Below, piece by piece: positions 40,481 through 48,240 of a stretch of DNA of 54,768 bases (positions within the stretch are counted from its first letter, which is position 1; every line of letters begins with the position of its first letter). The notes below the pieces were generated by a model, which was given only the letters and a program-made list of their open reading frames with translations, did not search any database and was not told the origin of the DNA. The stretch comes from Microcaldota archaeon (GTDB lineage Archaea > Micrarchaeota > Micrarchaeia > Micrarchaeales > Micrarchaeaceae). The stretch lies in the NCBI GenBank assembly GCA_021807115.1, contig JAKAPJ010000007.1:1-54768 (forward strand), in the 5' to 3' direction. The translations under genes were made by a program, and so were the position numbers.

Positions 40481-40652
40481 CCACAATCACCGCATGGCAC
40501 GCAATCTGCCTGCCACAAGGAAGAGTAGCCGCCAGTTTGTATAGCGCAGGCTTGCGCGTTCTGTGCGGTGATTTGCGTCGCAGCAAATATTTATGCTTTT
40601 ACCTTACTACATAAAAATATATTAAACTAAAGAAATATATACTTTAGTAGAA

Positions 40653-40812
40653 AGCTTTAAATTGTTTGGCCGCGTAATATATACGCCGGTATTGGCCGGC
40701 GTATTGACCCAGGACGAATCCACAACCGCCCAGGGAGTAGCCGGGCATGCCGAAAGGCATGCCCTTATGCTTATCCTGCGCCATGTCACGCGGCAGGCGC
40801 ACCGGGGTCCGC
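40653..40812 (+). ncRNA. Candidate structured RNA with three hairpins
   Basis: The gene-free stretch 40487-40853 contains a TATA element AGCTTTAAAT (40653-40662), followed by three strong hairpins: ACGCCGG/CCGGCGT around TATTGG (40683-40702); a perfect 9-bp GGGCATGCC/GGCATGCCC capped by a GAAA tetraloop (40743-40764); and TGCGCC/GGCGCA (40777-40801). A GNRA tetraloop on a long perfect stem speaks for RNA on the plus strand. No ORF fits. It could be a free RNA of about 130 nt or the leader of the TPR-AAA gene, although that gene has its own TATA box at 40816-40826. It is not a tRNA, and I could not match it to RNase P or SRP RNA. Confidence 0.5.
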
Positions 40813-40815
40813 AAA

Positions 40816-40826
40816 ACGTTTAAAGC
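40816..40826 (+). promoter_or_regulatory. TATA box of the TPR-AAA gene
   Basis: ACGTTTAAAGC, about 33 nt before ATG 40854. The distance predicts a leader of less than 10 nt. Confidence 0.5.
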
Positions 40827-40853
40827 TAGTACCACAAACCTTACTGTGAGTGT

Positions 40854-42902
40854 ATGGGTGAGGGCAGCCTGGACGAGCTAATAAAGCAGGCCGACGAGCT
40901 TTATGCCAAGGGTGACTACAAAGGAGCCCTGCTTCTGTATCGGCAGATTGTGGATCTTGACAAATCCAACAAAAAGGCGTACATGAACGCAGCCTTCTGC
41001 AGCATGTTCAACTCAGATTACAAGAATGCCACCGAGTACGCGAAAAAGGCGATAGAGCTTGACTCGTCCTATGCCGAAGCCTACAATGTGCAGGGACTGA
41101 TACTGCAGCACCAGTCAGATTACGGCGGGGCCAATGCATTCTTCAACAAGGCCGCATCGCTCGCAGGGGGCTGGTCCATGCCGTACTACAACATCGGCGA
41201 GAGTGCATTCAGGCAGGGCATGTATGCCGAGGCCGTGGACTTCTACACAAAGTCGCTGGAGCTTAACCCGAAGAACTCAAGCGCGCTGGTGGCCAGGGGG
41301 GACGCATACATCCGGCTCAACCTGCTTTCAAAGGCAACCTATGACTTCAAGACTGCCCAGGCCCTCAACCCTTCTAGTGCCTATGCTGCCAAGATGGCGG
41401 ACGCACTGAGGGCGTTCGACCAAGGGGTCGAGATGTTCAACAAGAACGACAACAAGACCGCCCTGGATGAGTTCGACAAGGCGCTGGGCATCATGCCGGA
41501 CAGCATGGATGTAAACCACTACCTTGCCAGGTGCTACTACCGGCTCTATGAGTATGACCGGTGCATAGAGTACGCGAAAAGGGTAATATCAATAAATCCG
41601 CGCAGCGGCAACGCGCACAACCTCATCGGCCTGTGCATGCAGTCCAAGAAGGAGTACCTTCCCTCTCTGGAATACTTCAACAAGGCCCTAGATATAGACC
41701 CATCAAGCGTGTACTACGAGAACAGGGCGGACTCCTACTTCTACATGGAGAAGTACGACGATGCCCTATCAGACTACCGCAAGGCATCCGAGCTGAACCC
41801 GAAGAGCACATATGCGCTGCGCGGAATCGCCAAGGTGTGGCTTAAGAAGAACGACAAGCCCAAGGCAATGGCAGAGCTGCAGAAGATACTGCAGATAGAC
41901 CCTAAGGACGTGTCCGCAAGGGCGATGCTGCAGGAGCAGGCAGGCATATCGCTGTCCGATGATGACATAAAGGGCGGGCTTACAATGTTCTCGCTCGCGC
42001 AGAAGCCTAAGGAGAAGTTCGGCGACGTCGCGGGCATGGTAGGGCTCAAGGAGGAGCTAAGGCGGGCTATAGTGTACCCGTTCAAGTATCCCGACCTGTC
42101 TAGGGAGTACAGCATAAAGGCCGGGGGCGGCGTCCTTCTATACGGCCCACCGGGATGCGGCAAGACCTACATAGTGAAGGCGACTGCAGGCGAAGCCGGC
42201 GTAAACCTGCTGGAGGCCAAGATATCAGAGATAATGGGGATATGGATTGGCACAACAGAGAAGAACATACACAACATCTTCGAACTCGCAAGGCACAACA
42301 CCCCCGCAATCATATTCATGGACGAGCTTGACGCGCTGGGGGCGTCGCGCGAAGGCTCAGGGGTCACCACATCCCAGACCTACAGGCAGGCGGTGAATAC
42401 GTTCCTTTCAGAAATAGACGGTATATCCTCAAACAACGACAATCTGCTAATGGTCGGAGCAACCAATGCCCCATGGCTTGTGGATTCCGCCCTGCGCAGG
42501 AGCGGCCGGTTCGGCCAGATGGTCTACGTACCGCCGCCCGACCAGCAGATGCGCATAGACCTTTTCAAGTACTACCTAAAGGGCAAGCCGCTTAGCGATG
42601 ACATAGAGTACGAAAAGCTGGCGCACCTGTCTTCCCTTTATTCCTGCGCCGATATAGCCTCTGCTTGCCTCGATGCTGCAAAACGGCCTTGGGAAGAGGC
42701 CATAAAGACCGGGAAGCGCAGGCCGGTGGGCATGGCGGACATAACCGCATCGCTCGTCACAGTGAAGCCCACGCTGCCGGCATGGTACGAGAATGCGAAG
42801 ATGGCGATAGTGCAGATTCGCGACCAGTACCCGGAGCTGGCAGGCGACATAGCCGAATATGAAAAGCACAAGAGCGACTTCGGAGGCGCCTCATACGCCT
42901 GA
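40854..42902 (+). CDS. TPR-repeat AAA+ ATPase fusion protein
   Basis: A 682-residue protein joining about ten tetratricopeptide repeats (residues 1-370, for example YAEAVDFYTKSLELNPKNSS and YDDALSDYRKASELNPKSTY) to one AAA+ module (about 390-640) of the Cdc48/classical clade. Walker A is GPPGCGKT (about 431-438), Walker B IIFMDELD (about 486-493), sensor 1 VGATNAP, and two Arg fingers RRSGRFG; FGDVAGMVGLKEELRRAIVY starts the module. The C-terminal small domain ends in a helix. TPRs take the place of the usual N-domain, suggesting that substrates or partners are recruited through them. It likely works as a hexamer that unfolds or remodels proteins. I know no named archaeal family with this arrangement. 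Confidence 0.88.
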   Translation: MGEGSLDELIKQADELYAKGDYKGALLLYRQIVDLDKSNKKAYMNAAFCSMFNSDYKNATEYAKKAIELDSSYAEAYNVQGLILQHQSDYGGANAFFNKAASLAGGWSMPYYNIGESAFRQGMYAEAVDFYTKSLELNPKNSSALVARGDAYIRLNLLSKATYDFKTAQALNPSSAYAAKMADALRAFDQGVEMFNKNDNKTALDEFDKALGIMPDSMDVNHYLARCYYRLYEYDRCIEYAKRVISINPRSGNAHNLIGLCMQSKKEYLPSLEYFNKALDIDPSSVYYENRADSYFYMEKYDDALSDYRKASELNPKSTYALRGIAKVWLKKNDKPKAMAELQKILQIDPKDVSARAMLQEQAGISLSDDDIKGGLTMFSLAQKPKEKFGDVAGMVGLKEELRRAIVYPFKYPDLSREYSIKAGGGVLLYGPPGCGKTYIVKATAGEAGVNLLEAKISEIMGIWIGTTEKNIHNIFELARHNTPAIIFMDELDALGASREGSGVTTSQTYRQAVNTFLSEIDGISSNNDNLLMVGATNAPWLVDSALRRSGRFGQMVYVPPPDQQMRIDLFKYYLKGKPLSDDIEYEKLAHLSSLYSCADIASACLDAAKRPWEEAIKTGKRRPVGMADITASLVTVKPTLPAWYENAKMAIVQIRDQYPELAGDIAEYEKHKSDFGGASYA

Positions 42903-42914
42903 ATGGCCGCCGGC

Positions 42915-43634
42915 TTATTGCGCCCCAGCATCTTTCCCTTCGTCAGAACCTTTCTTGACAAACCGCGTGTTGAAGGCAAGGGCTATCTGCCCCTTCCTAA
43001 GAAGCCCGTGCGGCAGCAGGTGCACGCCGTCGTCGGCCTGCTCGTATCCCTCCCTCTCAAGTATCCCCACCACCTCGCGCCATGTGCGCTCGGAAAGCGC
43101 CTCGACTGCCTCCTTCGCCACCGCGCCCTTTTTCGATATGATCACCTGCCCGTTCTTCTCTAAGTTGCCCCATTTCGTGACCGCAATCGAAGAGCCCGAC
43201 GCCACGTAGACCTCCGCGCCGCACTTCTCCTTCAGCTCCCTTATGACCGGCTCCAGCCTCTTCTCCTCGGCCAGCCTTGCTGTCTCGGCTTCCTGCCTTG
43301 TCCTCTCCCTGGCCTCGACTATGTCGTTCCTCAGGAACTTGGCGCCGTATGTGGTGAACTTAAGGCCGTCCCCGAAAGCGAGCGGCCTTATCGCGACATT
43401 CGCGCCCTCGTAAGTGTAACCCAGCGCCTCTATCTCCTTGTACAGCGCCGCATAGACGTCGCGCTCGCTGGTCTTCAGTATGCCGTCCTTGTCAGGCTTA
43501 ACCTTCTCGACCAGCGGGGCAGCGAAGGTCACTCCCACACTCGTTCCATCGGCCGCAACGCTGATCCTTACACCAAACCTTTTTTCGATGTCCTGCGCGG
43601 ACGCCGCTGCGCCTGCTTTTGTTGCCAATGCCAT
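42915..43634 (-). CDS. Hypothetical protein, alpha/beta with coiled-coil middle
   Basis: 239 residues of unknown function. The N-terminal part has beta-like sequence (FGVRISVAADGTSVGVTFAA), the middle is a charged helix (EARERTRQEAETARLAEEKR) and the C-terminal part alternates strands and helices (GNLEKNGQVIISKKGAVAKE). No membrane segment or signal. It is convergent with the TPR-AAA gene, 12 nt apart, and is the last of a minus-strand row of unknown genes (42915-44636). Confidence 0.6.
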   Translation of the reverse strand: MALATKAGAAASAQDIEKRFGVRISVAADGTSVGVTFAAPLVEKVKPDKDGILKTSERDVYAALYKEIEALGYTYEGANVAIRPLAFGDGLKFTTYGAKFLRNDIVEARERTRQEAETARLAEEKRLEPVIRELKEKCGAEVYVASGSSIAVTKWGNLEKNGQVIISKKGAVAKEAVEALSERTWREVVGILEREGYEQADDGVHLLPHGLLRKGQIALAFNTRFVKKGSDEGKDAGAQ

Positions 43635-43705
43635 GGAAACACAATTATTCTGGTGTATAATCTTTAAGCTGCAGTCCTACGGCCGCGTAAGCCAGGATCA
43701 AACGG

Positions 43706-43930
43706 CTACAGTCTTAGTTTCCAACCCTGTACTTCCTCTCTAAGGTCCCTCAAAAGCTTCCGCTGCCTCTCAAGCGAGGCAAGCAATGCGCCGACAGACT
43801 GCTCTTCAGTGTAGGTTCTTCCCGCCTTTCTTTCCTGCTCCAGAAACAGCACAAGTTGCGCATGCTCCAAGGGCGTCAGCTTCACTTTGATCTCCATGCT
43901 GCTTTCAGAGCGTACATCTTTTTCGGCCAT
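43706..43930 (-). CDS. Small helical protein
   Basis: A 74-residue protein, almost completely charged helix (LTPLEHAQLVLFLEQERKAG and LLASLERQRKLLRDLREEVQ), probably a coiled coil. Start ATG 43930. Unknown function. It lies between two other unknown genes on the same strand. Confidence 0.5.
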   Translation of the reverse strand: MAEKDVRSESSMEIKVKLTPLEHAQLVLFLEQERKAGRTYTEEQSVGALLASLERQRKLLRDLREEVQGWKLRL

Positions 43931-44024
43931 GCACTCACACCACTTACTTTTTTCCTGTTATTATTTAAGGCTTTCTTTGGCCGGGCCGGCTGCGCACCAA
44001 TCCATCATTTTCCCAAGCCGGACC

Positions 44025-44636
44025 TTAGCCCTGCCTGAGGTCTACTGCTATCCCCAACCGCTTCAAGGATGCCTGAATCCCGGTAGCCTCATAAATTTCG
44101 CCTTTACGCAGCATCTCCCGGTACTGTTCCTTCACGTCAACTAAAGCCTGTGGCGGGAGAACCACCTCCAGGTTCGTGCCGAATGTTTTCTGCAAGTCCT
44201 CTATAAAGTTAGGTACGGCCAGGCTTGCCCAATTCAGGTCCCGATAAGTGTCCTTCCTCCCCAGCACAAGCCCTATCTCGTTCCTAACTATCTGCTCACG
44301 CTCTTCCGCAGTGAGCAGTGCCTGCGCCGGACCGCTTAGCAGCGTCAGTTCATGCCGGTTGCCGTGGAAATCATATCCATAGTAATCGAACACCCGTACG
44401 CCAACCTCCAACTTCACCTCGCCGGTGTCCCTCATGTCCTGCAGCTTCCCTACAATCGCGCGCGCCGCCGGGCTCTTGAACTGCTGGAGCTCATCCTTCC
44501 TCGCCGCCGCTACGCCCGCCATCCATTCATTGTAGGCCTTTACCTGCGCCTCCCTCTTCCTCTGGGAGGCCAGCTCAGTAGCCTCGGCATCCGCCTTCCT
44601 CTGCTTCCTTTCCCTGAAATACTCTCTTACCCCCAT
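44025..44636 (-). CDS. Hypothetical protein with basic helical N-terminus
   Basis: 203 residues. The first 60 are a charged helix (REYFRERKQRKADAEATELA), followed by a mixed alpha/beta part (VRVFDYYGYDFHGNRHELTL) without known motif. A minus-strand TATA element GCTTAAATATCAGG (about 44666-44679) predicts a short leader before ATG 44636. GC content is as in the rest of the genome, in contrast to the next gene upstream, so this marks the left edge of the AT-rich island. Confidence 0.6.
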   Translation of the reverse strand: MGVREYFRERKQRKADAEATELASQRKREAQVKAYNEWMAGVAAARKDELQQFKSPAARAIVGKLQDMRDTGEVKLEVGVRVFDYYGYDFHGNRHELTLLSGPAQALLTAEEREQIVRNEIGLVLGRKDTYRDLNWASLAVPNFIEDLQKTFGTNLEVVLPPQALVDVKEQYREMLRKGEIYEATGIQASLKRLGIAVDLRQG

Positions 44637-44749
44637 TTAAGCACCAAGCTAATGTTCACTGCTACCTGATATTTAAGCATTGGCATGCGGGGTTCTGTAC
44701 GCAAACTCATTACCTGCTCTCATTTTTAAACGCCTGTCGCATTCGTTAC

Positions 44750-45349
44750 CTATTTGAATATACGTGCTGATGTTTTAGTAAGCCTTCTTAAACCAAACCA
44801 AATTACAAATAAGATATATCCGAGAACTGCAATTAGCGTAATTTTTGTTCCCACCTCTGTATTAGAATTAAATACTAATCCGATATAAATTGCTGTAACT
44901 ATCGCGTCTACCCCTAAATTTAAGCCAACGAATTTCATTGTTTCTTCTTTTTCCAATGAAAAATGTGCTCCTGTAATTTTAGTTTTAAGTTCCAATACGG
45001 TATCATATACTGCGGCTGCGGCTTCTATTTCTTCCCCGCTCGGTTTTTTTACTGTAGTCAGGTGGGCATATTTATCTTTTATTAACGCTAACTCTTCTGC
45101 GTGAGTTTTAATATTTGCTAATTTGAAATCGTCTAATTGTTCTGTTACATCTTCAAGAACATATTTTGAATATTCTAAATAAAGATGGAAATTTTTATCT
45201 AATATCTCTTCCTTACTGTATCTATTCTTTTTAAGCAAACACTCCGCTATTTCTGTATCTATCGCGATTACTTGTTTTATATCTTCATGTATGTAGAGCA
45301 AATCTTCTAATAACTTGTCTAATGCCTTCTGATTATTTTTCGCCATCAT
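44750..45349 (-). CDS. AT-rich gene: coiled-coil protein with two C-terminal membrane helices
   Basis: A 199-residue protein with long amphipathic helices (residues 1-130) followed by two hydrophobic segments (VGLNLGVDAIVTAIYIGLVF and KITLIAVLGYILFVIWFGLR) and a short basic end. The gene is strikingly A/T-rich, with A/T at most third positions, unlike all genes to the left, so it was probably acquired. Its ATG overlaps the stop of a 32-codon Arg-rich ORF (ATGATGA context at 45344-45349). Function unknown; similar layouts occur in viral or plasmid membrane proteins, which is only a hint. Confidence 0.6.
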   Translation of the reverse strand: MMAKNNQKALDKLLEDLLYIHEDIKQVIAIDTEIAECLLKKNRYSKEEILDKNFHLYLEYSKYVLEDVTEQLDDFKLANIKTHAEELALIKDKYAHLTTVKKPSGEEIEAAAAVYDTVLELKTKITGAHFSLEKEETMKFVGLNLGVDAIVTAIYIGLVFNSNTEVGTKITLIAVLGYILFVIWFGLRRLTKTSARIFK

Positions 45350-45444
45350 CTCCGCCTTCGCCTTCGTCTTACATAAGCAGTAAAGGTTATCCTCCTGCCA
45401 TATCCAGTTGTAAAACTTATCCTTCGTTTTCTAAACCTTGCCAT
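45346..45444 (-). CDS. Arg-rich microprotein coupled to the membrane protein gene
   Basis: A 32-codon frame from ATG 45444 encodes MARFRKRRISFTTGYGRRIT, then FTAYV and a run of seven Arg. Its TGA overlaps the ATG of the gene at 45349, so the two are translationally coupled. Half of the residues are Arg or Lys. It resembles small nucleic-acid-binding or packaging peptides of viruses. The sense is clear, but such a short frame could be chance; the overlap and the extreme composition support it. Confidence 0.4.
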   Translation of the reverse strand: MARFRKRRISFTTGYGRRITFTAYVRRRRRRR

Positions 45445-45508
45445 AGATTCCCTATGCTCATTTCTGTCTTTAATCCTTTGCTTTATGCCTAAAAATCGGG
45501 ATATGGTT

Positions 45509-46687
45509 TTAAGGACATTCATTTGTTACACCTTGACTTGTCTTAAGAAGCCCCATCCACCTATTCCTGTCAAGCCCTATCCCTATCCCCGCGCTCTGCG
45601 CTGGCGTCATGCCATTAAGCCCAGTGTGCGGCCTTATGAAGTTGTAATACGCCTGCCAGTTGTCTATGTATCTCTGCGCCGTCTGCTCGCTCTTGAAGCC
45701 GCGCATTACCTTGTCCCTCTCCCTGAATGTGCCGTGATACCTCTCTATTATCTGGTTGTCCATCTTGGCGGTTGCGTGGTACAATGCCTTGTCGTTGGCC
45801 CTCCTGTCCATATAGCGGTGCATCCCTGGGAACTCCCTCTTTACCGCCTTGCGGTAGAACGGCCCCTTGTCCGTCGCCACTATCTCTGGTGTCTGCGACA
45901 GGTTGGCCTTGGCCTTCTGGATTATCGCCCTTGCGTCCCGTATGCGCCTTACCTTCGTTATCTGCGTCGCGAGCAGGAACCTCGTCTTGCTGTCCATCGC
46001 GTTCCAGCAGTATTCGTTCTCCCTGCCTACCTGTATCACCTGCTCGTCTATGTGCATAACATCGCTGGTCTGCGGCTTCAGGCTGCCCGTGTATGCGCTT
46101 ATCTTGCCCATGAAGCGGTTGTTCCACCGCCTTATGGTCTCGTGGTGCAGCTTCAGGCCGAAGCTCTGATAGAGCGTGTCCTGTATGTCCCTGAGCGAGT
46201 TGCCCTTGTAATACATGTCAAGGGCGAGGCAGAGTATCCTTGCGTTGCCCTTTATGCCCTTCGCAGGGTCGAGGACGAAATACAGGCCGCAGGCACGGCA
46301 CTTGTAACCCTGCTTGTTGCCCGACTTGTTCCTACGCAGGCCCTTCTTTATTATGCTGTCCGACTTGCAGGATGGACAGCCCTTCCCCTCTGTTATCTCA
46401 TCCACTTGGAAGTCGTCCATCTCCACCTTGTTCTGCAACTTGTTGAACAGGATTATGGCGTTTATGTGCTTGCAGTAAAGCCCCTTGTCCTTGCACCTGT
46501 TGGTGTAGTCGGGGCATGTACACGAGTAGCTGTCAAGGTGCCTGACCTTGTATTTCGTGCTGCCGTCAGACGATGGTATGAGATAGGTGCTTTCATTAAC
46601 TACCTCTGGAACCCTTGTATTAAGCACAGCTATTGCCCTCTCCTTTCTTGCCTGCGATTCGCCTATAAGGTCTGTCTGGTTTCCCAT
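45509..46687 (-). CDS. DDE transposase (IS6/IS240-like) with N-terminal SWIM zinc finger
   Basis: A 392-residue transposase. A SWIM zinc finger comes first (SYSCTCPDYTNRCKDKGLYC: Cys56, Cys58, Cys72, His74), then a zinc ribbon (CPSC at 104-107, CRAC at 130-133), a helix-turn-helix region (SLRDIQDTLYQSFGLKLHHE) and an RNase-H-like catalytic domain with Asp214 (MHIDEQVI), Asp273 (VATDKGPFYRKAV) and Glu315 (NQIIERYHGTFRERDKVMRG). The C-terminal FIRPHTGLNGMTPAQ is typical of the IS6/IS240 group. ATG 46687 (MGNQTDLIGES) is chosen; the frame upstream is AT-rich promoter DNA. All catalytic residues are intact, so it could be active. Confidence 0.88.
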   Translation of the reverse strand: MGNQTDLIGESQARKERAIAVLNTRVPEVVNESTYLIPSSDGSTKYKVRHLDSYSCTCPDYTNRCKDKGLYCKHINAIILFNKLQNKVEMDDFQVDEITEGKGCPSCKSDSIIKKGLRRNKSGNKQGYKCRACGLYFVLDPAKGIKGNARILCLALDMYYKGNSLRDIQDTLYQSFGLKLHHETIRRWNNRFMGKISAYTGSLKPQTSDVMHIDEQVIQVGRENEYCWNAMDSKTRFLLATQITKVRRIRDARAIIQKAKANLSQTPEIVATDKGPFYRKAVKREFPGMHRYMDRRANDKALYHATAKMDNQIIERYHGTFRERDKVMRGFKSEQTAQRYIDNWQAYYNFIRPHTGLNGMTPAQSAGIGIGLDRNRWMGLLKTSQGVTNECP

Positions 46688-46699
46688 GTTACCACTTGT

Positions 46700-46789
46700 T
46701 TCTATACAGAATATAGGCGTTAAGATATTTATATCCTTCTGTATAGAAGATTGCCTGACGATACCTTTATATATGTTTCTGTATAGAAT
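46700..46789. promoter_or_regulatory. Three palindromic boxes TTCTRTAYAGAA between divergent genes
   Basis: TTCTATACAGAA (46700-46711), TTCTGTATAGAA (46738-46749) and TTCTGTATAGAA (46778-46789) are near-perfect palindromes about 40 nt apart (four helical turns). They lie between the transposase (minus strand) and the small gene at 46799 (plus strand), over both presumed TATA regions (GATATTTATATC at 46724 and CCTTTATATATG at 46764). This fits operators for a repressor controlling both directions. Confidence 0.65.
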
Positions 46790-46798
46790 ATAGAGATT

Positions 46799-46963
46799 AT
46801 GAAAGCAATAGCAATCTTTGAAGTTAAAGTGCATAAGACTACGGATAGGAAGAAACTCGCAGAGGGGTCCAAGACCTATACCTATGGTGCAATAAACATA
46901 CGCGCACCAGTGCTTGCTAATTATGTAGGAAAAAAAGTTAGAGTCAGAATAGAGCCACAATGA
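46799..46963 (+). CDS. Small transposon-associated protein (DUF2080-like)
   Basis: 54 residues from ATG 46799: MKAIAIFEVKVHKTTDRKKL, a middle part with Tyr and Gly, and the end LANYVGKKVRVRIEP. The final motif (VGKKVRVRIEP) resembles the end of the short AbrB-like DUF2080 proteins found next to archaeal transposons. It starts 10 nt after the last palindrome, so it is leaderless or nearly so and could itself be the regulator that binds there. Identification is moderate. Confidence 0.5.
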   Translation: MKAIAIFEVKVHKTTDRKKLAEGSKTYTYGAINIRAPVLANYVGKKVRVRIEPQ

Positions 46964-46967
46964 GTTC

Positions 46968-47132
46968 GTGTCAGATAACGAGGATGTATGGAAAGGTGTC
47001 ATTATCGTAGTGGTAGCTATAATTCTGTTCTTTTTTGCATGGATACTGAGTAAATTAGTGGGCATCTGGATATATTTAGTTGCTATTGCCCTTATCGTAG
47101 GTATCGCCTATCAATTATTTTCTTCGAAATAA
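46968..47132 (+). CDS. Small membrane protein
   Basis: 54 residues from GTG 46968, 4 nt after the preceding stop: a short acidic start (SDNEDVWKG), then two hydrophobic segments (VIIVVVAIILFFFAWIL and GIWIYLVAIALIVGIAY). AT-rich like the rest of the island. Cotranscribed with the upstream gene. Unknown function. Confidence 0.45.
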   Translation: MSDNEDVWKGVIIVVVAIILFFFAWILSKLVGIWIYLVAIALIVGIAYQLFSSK

Positions 47133-47295
47133 CATATAATAAAAAGGCGATTGAGGTTAGCAGCCCTATCGCTCCCGCATCCAAGATTAATCCGCTATTT
47201 TTCGAGATAAGCATTGCCGTACAGATAAAAGCCCCCATAAGGCCAACTGCTATCTTTATGGGGAATTGCCATAGGTGATGAATGCGACGGCTCAT
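47092..47295 (-). CDS. Small membrane protein of the AT-rich island
   Basis: 67 residues with two hydrophobic segments (IAVGLMGAFICTAMLI and AGAIGLLTSIAFLLYVI) and basic ends. It overlaps the convergent gene 46968-47132 by 41 nt. Start ATG 47295. Unknown function; both small proteins look like phage or plasmid membrane peptides. Confidence 0.4.
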   Translation of the reverse strand: MSRRIHHLWQFPIKIAVGLMGAFICTAMLISKNSGLILDAGAIGLLTSIAFLLYVISKKIIDRRYLR

Positions 47296-47354
47296 TCAAT
47301 CACCTCGCGGGTAAGGAAAGTGCGACAGAACCGCATGCGGTATGCGCACCGGCC

Positions 47355-48155
47355 TCATATCCCTACTATGAGCGCGTAGAGCACGATCCCGGCAAGGCCC
47401 CCCATCATGCTGCATAGGAAGTTCGATGTGTACTTGTTGCCGACTCCCTTCTCCTCGAAATGCCCGAGGAAAGAGTCCACCAGCGTGCCGATGAAGCCCG
47501 CAAGCGTGCCGATGATTATTATGGCCAGCAGCTCGTTGTTCCCAATGGCCATGTGGCAGGTGCCTATGCAGAGCGCATTGCCCCCTACCGCCCCCGCCGC
47601 CACTGTCGGGTAGAACCACAGCACGTAGCCTACGCCCAGCACTATGGCTATCAGCATTGAGCTTAGCAGTCCGGCGAACAGCCCCATCGCCGTGACGCCA
47701 CCCGATTCCCCCTTCCTTATCCTTTTGAGGGTGACAATTGACGTCGGCGTGCCGTCTAGAATGCCTATCTCGCTGCTGAACTTGTCCGAGGTAACGGCCG
47801 CCACGCTCGAAATGAAGCCCACCATGGCGGGCACGACCTCGCCATGCGCGCTGGCGTAGAACACCAGCATCACGAATATCAGCGGCCCGAGGCCGTTGGC
47901 AAGCACGTTCCTGACGCCTCTGGCCGTCTGGTACTGCTTGATCTTGCGCTTGTATTTCTCGCCTGCCCGCGTGGCTATTGCGGAGAGGACCAGGAAGTAT
48001 ATCATGGATACAATGTAGAATACACCAAGCGCCCACCCTCCCCCTGCCGACGACGTGCTCGTGGCCGCGCCGAAGCCCAGCATCACCGCTGCGATAACAA
48101 ACGCCAGCAGTATGCCCTTGCCGTCCAACGTCAAGACATCCATTCCATACCACAT
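47355..48155 (-). CDS. DUF92 family membrane protein (phytyl-phosphate kinase-like)
   Basis: 266 residues with about seven membrane segments. The family motifs are present: GVRNVLANGLGPLIFVML, AAVTSDKFSSEIGILDGTPT and GGVTAMGLFAGLLSS, with GTLAGFIGTLVDSFLG near the end. DUF92/TMEM19 proteins include a plant prenyl-phosphate kinase; the archaeal members are thought to act on isoprenoid phosphates, perhaps in lipid salvage. The start is ATG 48155 or, judging by the TATA box (GTATTTAAAG on the minus strand, about 48173-48182), ATG 48143. It marks the return to GC-rich genome DNA. Confidence 0.85.
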   Translation of the reverse strand: MWYGMDVLTLDGKGILLAFVIAAVMLGFGAATSTSSAGGGWALGVFYIVSMIYFLVLSAIATRAGEKYKRKIKQYQTARGVRNVLANGLGPLIFVMLVFYASAHGEVVPAMVGFISSVAAVTSDKFSSEIGILDGTPTSIVTLKRIRKGESGGVTAMGLFAGLLSSMLIAIVLGVGYVLWFYPTVAAGAVGGNALCIGTCHMAIGNNELLAIIIIGTLAGFIGTLVDSFLGHFEEKGVGNKYTSNFLCSMMGGLAGIVLYALIVGI

Positions 48156-48240
48156 GAATATGTAAGATTAGGCTTTAAATACATGCAAATTGCATTCCAT
48201 CTTTCTGATAAAATTCCCGTATTCGCCGTTTTCGCAAAGT

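Larger units (their letters stand above)
45509..46790 (-). mobile_element. Insertion-sequence-like element with SWIM-type DDE transposase
   Basis: The transposase gene (45509-46687) lies in DNA that changes from GC-rich to AT-rich at both flanks (45350-45508 and 46690-47290), consistent with a foreign insertion. I could not find matching terminal inverted repeats or a target duplication by eye, so the exact ends are unknown. The range given covers the gene plus its upstream palindromes. Confidence 0.6.

Noticed and set aside
40683-40812. SRP RNA, suggested by CCCAGGGAGTAGCC resembling the AGCAG motif of helix 8
   Set aside because: The required GGAA loop and facing CAGG side are not in place, and the region is too short for archaeal 7S RNA.
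45485-46723. A 412-codon frame on the plus strand opposite the transposase
   Set aside because: The minus strand encodes a transposase with intact zinc and DDE motifs; the plus frame shows only Val/Leu/Tyr-rich shadow sequence.
46700-46789. Palindromes as terminal inverted repeats of the insertion sequence
   Set aside because: All copies are on one side of the transposase; I found none in 45350-45508 on the other side.
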